NCBI RefSeq assembly: GCF_032452875.1 | Contig: NC_083868.1 | Span: 34,266,537-34,330,536, forward strand | Direction of reading: 5' to 3' | DNA length: 64,000 nucleotides | Origin: Bos javanicus | Lineage: Eukaryota; Chordata; Mammalia; Artiodactyla; Bovidae | Program-made: the position numbers and the translations under genes | The notes under the pieces: generated by a model | What the model saw: the letters and a program-made list of their open reading frames with translations, nothing else | Told to the model about the DNA's origin: nothing | Database searches by the model: none | Shown here: piece by piece, positions 23,134-35,575 of the stretch | Position numbering within the stretch: the stretch's first letter is position 1 | Layout of the letters: every line of letters starts with the position of its first letter

Positions 23134-23343
23134 AACACATGTATACCTGTGGCGGATTCATTTTGATGTTTGGCAAAACTAATACAATTGTGTAAAGTTT
23201 AAAAATAAAATAAAATTAGAAAAAAAAAAAGAAATGCAAAAAAAAAAAAAAATAATATGCTATCTAGGTTGGTCATAGCTTTTTTTCTAAGGAGCAGGTG
23301 TCTTTTAATTTCATGGCTGCAATCACCATCTGCAGTGATTTTG

Positions 23344-23612
23344 CTGCTGCTAAGTCACTTCAGTCATGTCCGACTCTGTGTGACCCCATAGACGGCAGCC
23401 CACCAGGCTCCCCCGTCCCTGGGATTCTCCAGACAAGAATACTGGAGTAGGTTGCCATTTCCTTCTCCAATGCATGAAAGTGAAAAGTGAAAGTGAAGTC
23501 GCTCAGTCGTGTCCGACCCTTAGCGACCCCATGGACTGCAGCCTACCAGGCTCCTCCATCCATGGGATTTTCTAGGCAAGGGTACTGGAGTGGGGTGCCA
23601 TTGCCTTCTCCA
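23344..23612 (-). mobile_element. Bov-A2 SINE inside BovB
   Basis: Two Bov-A units in tandem on the minus strand ('ccagacaagaatactggagt' and 'taggcaagggtactggagtg'), joined by a 'gaaagtgaaaagtgaaagtg' linker. Exact 11-bp duplications CAGTGATTTTG at 23333-23343 and 23613-23623 flank it, and the BovB sequence continues seamlessly across. Confidence 0.95.
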
Positions 23613-25785
23613 CAGTGATTTTGGAGCCCCCCAAATAAAGTCTGTCACTGTTTTCATTGTTTTCCCATCTATTTGTCATGAAATGATGAGACTGGATGCC
23701 ATGATCTTAGTTTTTTGAATGTTGAGTTTTAAGTCAGCTTTTTCACTCTCCTCTTTCACTTTCATCATGAAGCTCTTCAGTTCCTCTTTGCTTTCTGCCA
23801 TAAGGGTGGTGTCATTTGCATATCTACGGTTATTGCTATTTCTCTTGGCAATCTTGATTCCAGCTTGTGCTAGATCCAGCCCAGCATTTCACATGATGCA
23901 CTCTGCATATAAGTCAAATAAGTAGGTGACTATATACAACCTCGACCTACTCCTTTCCCCATTTGAAACCAATCCATTGTTTCATGTCTGGTTCTAATTG
24001 TTGCTTCTTGACCTGCGTACAGCTTTCTCAGGAGGCAGGTAAGGTGGTCTGGTATTCCCATCTCTTTCAGAATTTTCCACAGTTTATTGTGATCCACATA
24101 GTCAAAGGCTTTGGAATAGTCAATAAAGCAGAAATAGATGTTTCTGGAACTCTCTTGCTTTTTTGATGATTGACTGGATGTCGGCAATTTGATCTCTGGT
24201 TCCTCTCCCTTTTCTAAATCCAGCTTGAACATCTGGAAGTTCATGGCTCACATCCTGTTGAATCCTGGCTTGGAGAATTTTGAGTATTACTTTGCTGGCA
24301 TGTGAAATGAGTGCAATTGTGCAGTAGTTTGAGCATTCTTTGGCATTGCCTTTCTTTGGGATTGGAATGAAAACTGATCTTTTCCAGTCCTGTGGCCACT
24401 GCTGAGTTTTTCAAATTTTCTGACATATTGAGTGCAGCACTTTAATAGCATTATCTTTTAGGTCTTGAAATAGCTCAGCTGAAATCCCATCACCTCCACT
24501 AGCTTTGTTTTTAGTGATGCTCCCTTAAGCCCACTTAACATCAGATTCCTAGATATCTGGCTCTAGGTGAGTGATCACACCATAGTGGTTATCTGGGTCA
24601 TTAACATCTTTTTTGTATAGTTCTTCTGTGTATTCTTGCCACCTTTTCTTAATATCTTCTGCTTCTGTTAGATCCATTCTGTTTCTGTCCTTTATTGTGC
24701 CCATCTTTGCATGAAAAGCTTCCTTGGTATGTCTAATTTTCTTGAAGAGATCTCTAGTCTTTCTTATTGTTTTCCTCTATTTCTTTGCATTGATCATTGA
24801 GGAAGGCTTTCTTATCTCTCTTTGCTATTCTTTGGGACTCTGCATTCAGATGGATATAGCTTTCTTTTTCTCATTTGCTGTTAGCTTCTCTTCTTAGCTA
24901 TTTGTAAGGCCTCCTCAGACAACCATTTTGCCTTTTGCATTTCTTTTTCTTGGGGATGCTCTTGATCATCACCTCCTGTATAATGTCTGGAACCTCTTTC
25001 TATAGTTCTTCAGGCACTCTGTCTATCAAATCTAATCCCTTGAATCTATTTCTCACTTCCACTGTATAACTGTAAGAGATTTGATTTAGGTCATACCTGA
25101 TTGGTCTAGTGGTTTTCCCTACTTTCTTCAATTTAAGTCTGATTTTGCAATAAAGCATTCATGATCTGAGCCACAGTCAGCTCCTGGTCTTATTTTTTCT
25201 GACTGTATAGAGCTTCTCCATCTTCAGCTGCAAAGAATATAATCAATCAGAATTCCGTATTGACCATCTGGTGATGTCCATGTGTAAAGTCATCTCTTGT
25301 GCTGTTAGAAGAGGGTGTTTGCTATGACCAGTGTGTTCTCTTGGCAAAATTATGTTAGCCTTTGCACTGCTTCATTTTGTACTCCTAGGCCAAACTTGCC
25401 TGTTACTCCAGGCATCTCTTGACTTCCTACTTTTGCTTTCCAGTCCCCTATGATGTAAAGGAGATATTTTGGGGGTGTTAGTTCTAGAAGGTCTTGTAAG
25501 TCTTCATAGAACTGTTAAACTTCAGCTTCTTCAGCATTAGTGGTTGGGGCATAGATTTGGATTTCTCTTATATTGCATGGTTTGCCTTGGAAATGAATAG
25601 AGCTCATTCTGTCATTTATGAGATTGCACCCAAATATTGCATTTGGACTCTTCTCTTGACTTTGAGGGCTACTCCATTTCTTCTAAGGGATTCTTACCCA
25701 CAATAGTAGGTATAATGGTCATCTGAATTAAATTTACTCTTTCCAGTCCATTTTAGTTCACTGATTCCTCAAATGTCTTTTCATT

Positions 25786-28565
25786 TACACCATATATTTT
25801 CTGGTTCCAAAAAGTTATGTTTATTTTCCCAAAGGCTCTCCGATTTTATCCTATTATTGTGTGTTTTCCTTTATTATTATTTCAAAATTATGTAAAACTT
25901 TGTTTTCTATCTTCAGAACTCTGTATACTGTCTCTTCATTGAATTTTTCTTTTTCTGATATTTCACACTGGTATATTTAAAGAAATTAATAATTTTAATC
26001 AGATATATTATTTGATAACATAGATATCTCCTATCAGAAATATTTACTTCTTAAAAGCCTTAACAAAGTATTTTTATTTTATATGAATATCTGGATTCTT
26101 CCACATGATACTCAAAGACAGGGTTGAGTGTCAGGCTAACTAATGTACCATTCTAAATGTATTGTGTTTTTAACCTGCACATTTCTATTCCAAACTTTTC
26201 TGTTTCTTTGCTTTTTTTTGCCCTCCTCTTTATGATCAGAATTTTCTCTACCACATTTCTTTTTGTCTCTCATATTAGTGGCACCATCAGTCTTCTGGTC
26301 TAATACTAAAATAATACTTTTTCATGTTTAGCTTTATATCCTATTAACTTTGTCTTGGACTAAGCTTCTTAGCATATTTGATCCTATTCCTTAATATCAG
26401 CTTACATCTTGGCTTTTGATTTTATTACTTCCAACTCAGTCATTACATCAAGCACTTTTAATTTTGCCCTTTCTTAATTTGTTATCTTAGCCAATAACAA
26501 TATCAGCTATTAACTCTATACTCTTTCCTGGAATTCACCATATTTAAATTAATATCTTCAACAATATGGCCCCTGGAAGGCAAGTATCCTAACTAGGATT
26601 CTGACTGCTCTTGAGTTGGCATCTTCCATTTTAAACACTTAAAAATCCTACTGTAATTTAAGACATGAATCAAGAGCTATATCTTTCATAAAGCCTGTTG
26701 CAGTACAGTGCTGTTAATACAGATATGATGAATCTTTATTATGTTTTATAACTCATTTATGCCACTTACTATGCCCTGCCAAATATTATGCTTGGTTATA
26801 CATATCTTATATAAACTACTAAAATATAAATCATAGAGAACAGATATTATTTTATTTTCTGTATATCCCTCATAATTCCTGGTTTAAAACTTGCACTGAT
26901 TTGTTTATGGATCCTTATTAGATAATAATTGTGCAAATTTATGAAGTAACTAGTCAAGAATATGTAGGCATATTTTAATTAACAACAATAAAAATATTCA
27001 TTGATTTCTTATGTGTGTTAAGATATAAGTGTAAGAGTAGGACATTTTCTGGTAATTAAACCCTTCGAGACTCATTGAAGATTACTATAAGCATGTCTGA
27101 AGTTTTGTTTTGCCTTAAGCAAAACCATATCTAGGAAGACAGACACATAAGTTTTTCATCGATTATGTTTTTAAAATGAACCTCAATTGTGACAAGTAAA
27201 ACATTCAAAGTTAAGTTGGCTAATAGTAAAAGTTATTTGATGTTTTAAGAATTGCTCCCTTGAAAAGTATAAAATCAATATATGAAAAAAAAAAAGAAAA
27301 CAAATTTCATTATGATTAAGTTGCACAACAATGAAATCTGAGGAAAAATCACAGCTTGATGTATTCTCCAAAGGCCTAGATCTATATTTTTACAATAATT
27401 AAGAATATGCCTTTGAATAAATACAAAAAGTTACTTACAAACTATGTTCAGAAACACCTTGTTTGATCCTCAGTAACAAAATAACTCTTTATGTATCTTT
27501 AAATTTGAAATGATCAGCATAATGAATAACTCCATAAGTAACCCTTTTCGATTTCTTAGTTTATATACCATGTCCTTTGCCTCCAACTGAGACTCACTAT
27601 AAAATTATAGTTTGAAGCAGTTTCACAGCTTCAAGAAAGGCTACTCCTTGAACTTCCTTTGTGTTTATATTTTAAATTTTAAAAAAGGATGAAGCAACCC
27701 CAGCTTCTAACTGTTTTCATATTTTCTTTTTGTCTTTCTCTTCACTTGGTTGACATAGTTTGACTGAGGTTTATGAATGTAATCACCATGTACCCAACAG
27801 AGATTATCTGGGCTAGATTTTTCTCAGAATACTCCCTATAGGAATCCAATAAAATGAAAATTCTAAACTTGAACCCAATTCCGAACCCACTTGTTGATTA
27901 ATTTGCATTTAATTTGTCTCCTTCCAGTTCTTTAAAAATTTGATAGCATGAATACTGTGGTTTTAAAAACAGACTCTGTGGTATAATTTCTTGATTAAAA
28001 AGTTTATTTAAAGCAGAAAAAAAGAATCAAGATGTTTATATAACTCTCACTACCTTCTTTTGCATTAGGGTAAAAATATGATAAGAATTAGAGGGTAATT
28101 AGGCTTTAAAAAAACCCATATTATTGACGCTTCAATCACATTTACTGCCACCTGTGGAATTTCTAAACTGAAATAAAATCATCAGTCATCTTCATGTGCC
28201 ATAAAAGTGCATAAGGCCCAAGTTATTAACTATGCATTCATGTTTTGTCTTATATTAAAGGAAGTGCAAGATATATGTAATATTAGTATGTAATTTCTTT
28301 CCTTTTCTTTGAACCAGAACAAGAAATTTACTTGAATGCTATTATAGTGACTTTTGTTTGTTTGTTTTTGCTTTCATCAAAAAAAGTAAGTTAATTTTTA
28401 TAAGATTAATTTTAAATTTAGAACCCAACATGCATTGTGCTTTTGGAGGAAAAGTCACTGTAGAATTCAAGGGGGATATAGCCATTTGGGAAAAAGAAGA
28501 TATCAGAGCATATATCAATTCCAAAATAGGAAGATATATTACTACTGTCCACTCTTTAAATTTTT
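25786..28565. other. CADM2: intron, unique AT-rich sequence
   Basis: About 2.8 kb with no young repeat. Around 26700-26900 there is weak resemblance to an L2 3' end, too diverged to call. No exon or coding frame was seen. Confidence 0.5.
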
Positions 28566-28892
28566 GTTTGTTTTTTTATTTTACTGGGTCTTCATTGCTG
28601 TGTGGGCTTTCTCTAGTTGTGGTGATTGCAGAGAATCACCTTTTAGTTGCAATGTGTGGGGCTCCTCCTGTTGCAGAACATGGGGTTTAGGGTGCACAGA
28701 CTTCAGAAGCCGTGGCACATGGGCTCAGTAGTTGTGGCTCCTGGGCTCTAGAGAACAAGCATAATAGTCATGGTGCAGGGTGCTTAGCTGCTCTGCTCCA
28801 TGGCATATGGAATCTTCCTGGATCAGAAATTGAACCCATGTCTCTTGCACTGGCCTGTGGACTCTTTACCACTGAGTTACCAAGGAAGACTC
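28566..28892 (-). mobile_element. CHR-type tRNA-derived SINE
   Basis: The + strand shows 'gggtcttcattgctgtgtgg', 'gctcagtagttgtggctcct', 'atcagaaattgaacccatgt' and 'ccactgagttaccaaggaag'. This is the complement order of the CHR SINE family of ruminants, hippos and whales. The tRNA-like head lies at the right end. Confidence 0.75.
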
Positions 28893-29304
28893 CACCCTCC
28901 ATCCAAATTTGTAAGGATATTAAAATTCTTTCCTTAGAAGATCTGTATTGTGGGATGGATAGTTCTATAACTGAACTGCTTATTCTTTATTCTTTTTGAG
29001 CATTAAAAGGAAAAATGGGAGCTTTGAAGGCAAAACTCATCAATAGACTCAGCAATAGGTATTCTCATCAATACCTATGGAGTGAATGAGTCCATGTACT
29101 GTTGGGAGAGTTAGAGGGATTGTTACTGTGGCATAACTTTACAGAATAAATATCTGAATGACTACCTCAAGAGTTTGGGTGGATATTAGTAATCATGTTT
29201 ATATCAAGGTCAAATATTAAATAAACCAGTAGCCTGAGAAAGTTGTGGCATTTCCTTCCAACACTAATCTATAAATAAGGAATTGTTAAAGATATGAGAT
29301 TCTC
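28893..29304. other. CADM2: intron, unique sequence
   Basis: No recognised repeat or gene. Confidence 0.5.
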
Positions 29305-30122
29305 CTATTCAGTTCATTTCTTTTCAGTTACTCAGTCATGTCCGACTCTTTGCGACCCCATGAATTGCAGCACACCAGACCTCCCTGTCCATCACCAACT
29401 CCTAGAGTTCAGCCAAACTCATGTGCATAGAGTCGGTGATGCCATCCAATGATCTCATCCTTTGTCGTCCCCTTCTCCTCCTGCCCCCAATCCCTCCCAG
29501 CATCAGAATCTTTTCCAATGAGTCAACTCTTCTTATGAGGAGGCCAAAGTATTGGAGTTTCAGCCTCAGCGTGTCTTTCCAATAAACACCCAGGACTGAT
29601 CTTTAGGAGGGACTGGTTAGATCTCCTCACAGTGCAAGGGACCCTCAAGAGTCTTCTCCAACACCACAGTTCAGAAGCATCAATTCTTCAGTGCTCAGCT
29701 TTCTTCACAGTCCAACTCTCACATCCATACATAACAACTGGGAAAACCATGGCCTTGACTAAACAGACCTTTGTTGGCAAAGTAATCTCTCTGTTTTTGA
29801 ATATGCTATCTAGGTTGGTCATAACTTTCCTTCCAAGGAGTAAGCATCTTTTAATTTCATGGCTGCAGTCACCATCTGCAGTGATTTTGGAGCCCAGAAA
29901 AATAAAGTCTGATAATGTTTCCACTGTTTCCCCATCTATTTGCCATGAAGTGATGGGACCAGATGCCATGATCTTCGTTTTCTGAATGTTGAGCTTTAAG
30001 CCAACTTTTTCACTCTTCTCTTTCACTTTCATCAAGAGGCTTTTTAGTTCCTCTTCACTTTCTGCCATAAGGGTGGTATCATCTGCGTATCTCAGGTTAT
30101 TGATATTTCTCCCGACAATCTT
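29305..30122 (-). mobile_element. BovB LINE, 5'-truncated
   Basis: The minus strand reads from just upstream of the RT catalytic motif (RYADD complement at about 30078-30093) to the 3' end near 29311-29345. An open frame at 29688-30068 includes SWQIDGETVETLSDFIFLGS and YGCESWTVKKAEH, then a stop. The copy breaks off at about 30122 inside the RT. Confidence 0.92.
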
Positions 30123-31890
30123 AGATATCTACAAAACAAAATAGTGAATTAATAAAAGATTTTTAAAAGTCTATTGAGGTAAAAGCAAGTTAATAAGACT
30201 TTAGAGTACAATATAGTAAATATAAAATCATATTTGGTTCCTTTTTTTTTAAACTAATTTTCTTGCTATTTTCTTCTTGCCCTAGGAAGAAACTGCTACA
30301 CAGCTATATTTAGGGGTAGAAGAAAAACAAACATCTTTTGAGACTTACAGATTTGGTAGACAGAACACAGATCTAACTTTATCTCATATGAAAATTTTCA
30401 ACTTTTATTTGAAAGTTAATTGCTTTGAAAGGGGCAACCCTCCGGATTGAGGATGTTAATATTCTTACTGTGGAGTTATATGTGTGGAGTTACACAGTGT
30501 TATCTAATGCCTGATGCTGTGTCACCGTCCTGTGACTCCTGGTGTCTGCCTCCTACTCTTTCTCAGCTTTATCCCAGAGTAACTGTAGACTGGAACCACT
30601 TTTTAAATGATCTCCTTTGGTCGCCTGAACAGCAGGGAAGATTTTTATTCCTTTGCAGCAAGAAACTCAATCATTTCTAGGTTCCAATTAGAGAAAGCCT
30701 AGGGGTTCTTTTTATTAAGATGAAACACAAATTGTATCAAGACTTGCTAAACCACTTAATATTTTTATAGTGATATTAAGTAGCTTGAGCATTTTAAGTA
30801 CTAATTTGAATATGTGTACGCCATTTTTAATTGATGCATAAACTCTAACCTCCATTTTGTTAAAATTTCATTTTATGGTGTTAACTTTTTTTTTTTGCCA
30901 CCTTGAAGATTTATGATACAGTGTATGACAGAGAATCCTGCAATGTTCGGTGTCAGCAGTGACTTATACTGCTAGAATCTCCTGGAACTATTTGTCCAGG
31001 TGTTGTTCATTATTTCCTAAATGGGAGAATTATCTTTTTTTAGAAGAAAACTTTTAAATAGTAACAATGAATAATTTTTCTAGATCTTTATTTTAAAGAC
31101 AAATTTAAAATATATATCTAAATTTAATTACATATTTACAGGCCAATATATTTAAGATGTGATTTCAAGCTTACAAACACTAACAGAGAAAAAATTATGA
31201 CAGTTTGGATTTGGGGACTATAATTTATTTATGGAAATGCATAGGTATGTGTGTACAATTATCAGTGTGGTTAAAAATTCCAACTTATACATTAAGAAAG
31301 CATTGCCTCTTAATATAAAATACTTCTGTTGAGCAGTATTTTAAAGATTAATTTTCTAAAATTCAAATTATCCTTAATGTAGCCATTATTTTAATGTTGG
31401 TCTTATGTGGCTTTGTAGAAAGGACACAGTTTCTAATCATTTGTTATATGCAGTAAGTCACAATTTTATTGTGCCAGCTTTTTTCTTCAAAGAATGTTAA
31501 GGATGAGAATGGTTCAAGATTTTCCCATCCATCAGTTTTAAAATAAGAATTAGCAAATTAAAATAGCAACAATAAAATGTGGGATATATGAAGAAAGTTG
31601 AGAAGTATTCAAGTTTGACTTTTATTAAAGATGCTATCATAATAAGTTGTCTATATAACTGGATGATGACATAAATTAGTGTATTATTCTAACGTTTTTG
31701 GAGAACAAGTTTTTACTAAAAGACTAAGTGATTTTTCATCACATTGCTGATTTGCTTATTTTAATACAATTTACAATATTTATTATTAATTGTTTCACAA
31801 CTTTTGTCTTTTTTGTGAAAGTTTACAAAATAAAAAAATATTCTTTATCTTAGAAAAGCTGCCAGGGTCATAGGCACCACTATCAAGACC
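30123..31890. other. CADM2: intron, unique AT-rich sequence
   Basis: About 1.8 kb with no recognised repeat. An open frame of 77 codons at 30447-30680 has no recognisable domain. Confidence 0.5.
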
Positions 31891-32580
31891 TCAGTTCAGT
31901 TCAGTTCAGTCGCTCAGTCGTGTCCAACTCTTTGCAACCCCATGAATCGCAGGACGCCAGGCCTCCCTGTCCATCATCAACTCCTGGAGTTGACTCAAAC
32001 TCATGTCCATCGAGTTGGTGATACCATCCAGCCATCTCATCCTCTGTCGTCCCCTTCTCCTCCTGCCCCCAATCTCTCCCAGCATCAGAGTCTTTCCCAA
32101 TGAGTCAACTCTTCGCATCAGATGGCCAAAGTATTGGAGTTTCAGCTTTAGCATCATTCCTTCCAAAGAAATCCCAGGGCTGATCTCCTTTAGAATGCAC
32201 TGGTTGGGTCTCCTTGCAGTCCAAGGGACTCTCAAGAGTCTTCTCCAACACCACAGTTCAAAAGCATCAATTCTTCGGCGCTCAGCCTTCTTCACAGTCC
32301 AACTCTCACATCCATACATGACCACTGGAAAAACCATAGCCTCAACTAGACGAACCTTTGTTGGCAAAGTAATGTCTCTGCTTTTTAGTATGCTATGTAG
32401 GTTGGTCATAACTTTTCTTCCAAGGAGTAAGCATCTTTTAATTTCATGGCTGCAGTCACCATCTGCAGTGATTTTGGAGCCCCCAAAAATAAAGTCTGAC
32501 ACTGTTTCCACTGTCTCCCCATCTATTTGCCATGAAGTGATGGGACCAGATGCCATGATCTTCGTTTTCTGAATATTGAG
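31891..32580 (-). mobile_element. BovB LINE, 5'-truncated, intact C-terminal frame
   Basis: This is the best preserved BovB coding fragment here. An uninterrupted minus-strand frame of 216 residues (31906-32556) runs from MASGPITSWQIDGETVET through YGCESWTVKKAERRRIDA and RRRRGRQRMRWLDGITNS to a C-terminus VAKSWTRLSD. The 'ttcag' repeat tail lies at 31890-31910. It begins downstream of the YADD motif, so no catalytic core is present. No clear target duplication was found. Confidence 0.93.
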
Positions 32581-33061
32581 TTCTATTAATAAATATATTC
32601 ACAACAACAAAACTGAAGTTCAGTTTTTCACCAAAATAAACAAATAATTAAAGCTTTTTCAAAAATAATTTCCAATGGTAAGATAAAATTATGTTTAAAG
32701 TTGAAAATTTTGACATGGAAGAACTAGGAAAATATTCCTCATGTTAGAATACAAGAGGTAGTGGACAAAGCATTGACTGTGCAGTCAGACCAGGCTTTGA
32801 ATGCATCTCTGATGTTCTATATTAGTATCTGCATTACATTTTTAAAAAACCTTGTTCTTATGAGGATTATAGAAACTACGTAAAGTAACTAGGATCACTA
32901 CCATTATCAAACACAGTGATGGATACTAATAATTATTTCTATTGTTAGTAATTATGTAAGAATGAAATCTTTGAAGACAAATTCGTGATTCATTTATCTT
33001 TTCTTCCCTAAAAGCAGATTTTGAGAATTCTTTGCAAGTATTTGATTAAAGGATAACTGTC
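32581..33061. other. CADM2: intron, unique sequence with one MIR
   Basis: AT-rich sequence containing the MIR listed separately. Confidence 0.5.
32757..32945 (+). repeat. MIR SINE fragment
   Basis: 'gcattgactgtgcagtcaga', then 'ccaggctttgaatgc' corresponds to the MIR 5' and core region, and 'tatgaggattatagaaacta' to its later part. Confidence 0.65.
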
Positions 33062-33503
33062 CGTTTCTATGAGCTCAGGTTTTTTAGATTCCACACATAA
33101 ATGAAGTCATATAGTAGCTGTCTTTCTCTGTCTGACTTTTTCACTTAGCATAATGCCCTCAAGTTTCATCCATATTGTTACAAGGGTCAGAATTTCTTTC
33201 TTTATGAATGACTGAATAATATTCCATTACATTTGTAATTTATTTTCTTTCTTTTTGTAACTACTCACGTATCTTTTATTTTGCACTTAGGGTCCTCCCT
33301 GTCCCCTGTGCTTTCTTTATTCATTCATTTGTCAGTGGATAGTTAGGTTGGGTTTATGACTTGGTTATTGTGAACAGTGCTAAAATGAATATGAGTGCAG
33401 ATATCTCTTTAAAATAGTGATTTCTTTTCCTTTGAATATATACCAACAAGTAGAATCACTGGATCATCTGGTAGTTCTATCTTTAGTTTTTTGATGAATC
33501 TCC

Positions 33504-33717
33504 TGTGTTGTTGCTTAGTCACTTAGTATTGTCCATCTTCTTTTGCAATCCCATGAACTATAGCCCACCAGGCTCCTCTGCACCTGGGATTTCCCAGGCA
33601 AGAATACTGGAGTGGTTTGCCACTTCTTCTCCAGGAGATCTTTCTGACCAGGGACTGAACCCACATCTCCTGCATTGGCAGGCAGATTCTTTACCACTGA
33701 ACCACCAGGGAAGCCCC
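33504..33717 (-). mobile_element. Bov-tA SINE in the old L1
   Basis: The tRNA-like head complement 'ctgaaccaccagggaagccc' lies at 33698-33717, and the body 'caagaatactggagtggttt' near 33599. The flanks TGATGAATCTCC (33492-33503) and TGAGGAATGACC (33718-33729) match at 9 of 12 bases, a decayed target duplication. Confidence 0.88.
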
Positions 33718-34601
33718 TGAGGAATGACCTTACTATTTTTTATAGTGGCTGTACCAATGTATATTCCCACTAATGATGTAGGAGTGTTTCCTTTTCCCAT
33801 ATCCTCCTCAACAATTATTATTTCTTGTCTTTATGAAGATAGCCATGTAAGTGTTATCTCATTCAGGCTTTGATTTGCATTTCCCTGTTTATTAATGATG
33901 ATGAACATTTCTTCATGTACCTGTTGTCCATTTGTATGTTTTCTTTGGAAAAATATCTCCCAGTTCTCTATTTTTAATCAGGTCATTTTTTGTTATTGAC
34001 TTGTGTAAGTTATTTCTTTATTTTGGATATTTACTCTTTATCTTATTTACCTACACATAATAGTTGCAAATAACTTCCCTCTTTCCATAGGTTGCTTTTC
34101 ATTTTTTAAGTGGTTTATTTTGCTATGCTGAAGCTTTTTAATTTAGAGTGTTCCCATATGTTTATTTATTTTTTTTATTTTGTTGCCCTTGCTTTTGGTG
34201 TTAAATCCAAAAAAAAATCATCACCAAGATCAATGTCAAGGATCTTCTTTCCTGTTTTAGGTTTCCAGTTTTACATTCAAGTGTTTAACACATTTTGAGT
34301 TGACTTTTATAATGTAAAACAGAGGCCCAGTTTTATTCTTTTGTATGTGGCTATTCAGTTTTTCCAGCCGCATTTACTGAAGAGACTGCCTTTTTTGCAT
34401 AGAATATTCCTGCTTCTTTTGTAAAAAATTAAATGACTATATATGCGTGACTTTATTTTTGAGTTTTCTTTTCCATTGATCTATGGGTCTGTATTTTTAC
34501 CAATATCATACTGTTTTAATTACTACATCTTTGAAATATCATTTGAAATCAGGAAGTGTGAAACCTCCAGCTTTTTTCCCCTTTCTCAAGATTACTTGCC
34601 T

Positions 34602-34874
34602 GCTGCTATGGCTTAGTTGCTTCAGTCGTGTCCGACTCTGTGTGACCCCATAGACGGCAGCCCACCAGGCTCCCCCGTCCCTGGGATTCTCCAGGCAAGA
34701 TCACTGGAGTGGGTTGCCATTTCCTTCTCCAATGCATGAAAGTGAAAAGTGAAAGTGAAGCTGCTTGGTGGTGTCCGACCCTCAGCGACCCCATGGACTG
34801 CAGCCTTCCAGGCTCCTCCATCCATGGGATTTTCCAGGCAAGAGTACTGGAGTGGGATGCCACTGCCTTCTCTG
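34602..34874 (-). mobile_element. Bov-A2 SINE in the old L1
   Basis: A tandem of two Bov-A units with the 'gaaagtgaaaagtgaaagtg' linker. Exact 12-bp duplications GATTACTTGCCT flank it at 34590-34601 and 34875-34886. Confidence 0.95.
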
Positions 34875-35326
34875 GATTACTTGCCTATTTGGGGCTTTTT
34901 GTTGTTCCATACATATTTTAGGATTGTTTGTCATTTTTATATGAAAAGTTGCCATTAGAATTTTGATAAAGATTACATTAAATTTGCAGATTGCTTAGGG
35001 TACAATGGACTTTTAATACTAATTCTTTCAATCTATAAGCACAGATTATTTTTCTATTTATTTGTCCTCTTCAGTTTCTTTCATTAATATCTTATAGTTT
35101 TCAGTGTATAGATCTTTCACTTTCTTGGTCAGGTTTTCTTTGTAAGTATTTTATTCTTTTTGATGCAATTGTAAAAGAGGTTGTTTTCTTAATTTCTGTT
35201 TCCAATGTTTCATTGATAGCGTTTATAAATGTAATTGATTTTTGTATATTCATATTGTATCTTGTAACTTTAAATTCATTTATTAGTTTTAGCAGTTCTT
35301 TCAGTGGAATTTTTAGAGCTTCCTCT

Positions 35327-35440
35327 GTTTAGTTGCTAAGTCATGTCTAAGTCTTTGTGACCCCATGTAGCCCACCACACTCCTCTGTGCATGGGATTCT
35401 CCAGGCAAGAATACTGAAGTGGGTTGTATTTCCTTCTCTA
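35327..35440 (-). mobile_element. Bov-tA SINE, 3' portion
   Basis: 'tttagttgctaagtcatgtc', 'ctctgtgcatgggattctcc' and 'aagaatactgaagtgggttg' are the Bov-A body on the minus strand. The tRNA-like head is missing. Confidence 0.82.
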
Positions 35441-35575
35441 ATATATGTTCTCATGTCATCTGCAAATGAAGACAGTTTTACTTCTTCATTTCCAACTTGG
35501 TTGTCTTTTATTTATTTTCCTGCTTAAGTGCTATGGCTAGGAATCCCAGTACAATGTTGAATAAAAGTGGCTGGA

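Larger units (their letters stand above)
21508..23252 (+). mobile_element. ruminant L1, 5'-truncated with 5' inversion (twin-primed)
   Basis: An exact 16-bp target duplication, TAATATGCTATCTAGG, flanks the element at 21492-21507 and 23253-23268. The left part (21508 to about 21987) is L1 ORF2 on the minus strand. The right part (about 21988-23252) is L1 on the plus strand: ORF2 C-terminus to the stop at 22876-22878, 3' UTR and an A-rich tail (23205-23252). The two parts are neighbours in L1 coordinates, the hallmark of a twin-primed insertion. The plus part keeps the L1 Cys-rich motif C-x3-C-x7-H-x4-C within 'KCWRGCGEKGTLLHCWWEC'. No full ORF2 and no 5' UTR remain, so it cannot move. Confidence 0.95.
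21008..25785 (-). mobile_element. BovB LINE, long copy split by an L1 and a Bov-A2
   Basis: Minus-strand BovB runs from its 3' end (near 21008) through the RT into the endonuclease region (about 25400-25785, 'ctactccatttcttctaagg'). It is interrupted twice: by an L1 at 21508-23252 and by a Bov-A2 at 23344-23612. Removing these leaves roughly 2.7 kb of BovB, lacking the 5' end. The catalytic RT motif reads YAND instead of YADD because the codon at 23814-23816 is AAT on the minus strand. Stops and frameshifts are frequent, so the copy is dead. It is the host of the best-dated nest in the window. Confidence 0.93.
33062..35575 (-). mobile_element. old L1 (L1M-type), inverted ORF2 portion with three nested SINEs
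   Basis: The minus strand reads degraded L1 ORF2 3' coding sequence. Signals on the + strand include 'cacttagcataatgccctca', 'actgaataatattccattac', 'ttcccactaatgatgtagga' and 'gttgaataaaagtggc'. It is interrupted by SINEs at 33504-33717, 34602-34874 and 35327-35440. The adjoining 35576-35910 segment is the L1 3' UTR in the opposite orientation, so the pair looks like one 5'-inverted insertion. No usable reading frame remains. Confidence 0.75.

Noticed and set aside
23344..23612. Possible tandem duplication of host sequence
   Set aside because: The two similar units are the normal dimer structure of Bov-A2, bounded by a target duplication.
26700..26900. Possible L2 3' end
   Set aside because: The resemblance to L2 is too weak to call without an alignment.
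30447..30680. A Cys/Trp-rich 77-codon frame
   Set aside because: No signal peptide-plus-domain pattern I can recognise and no supporting exon signals.
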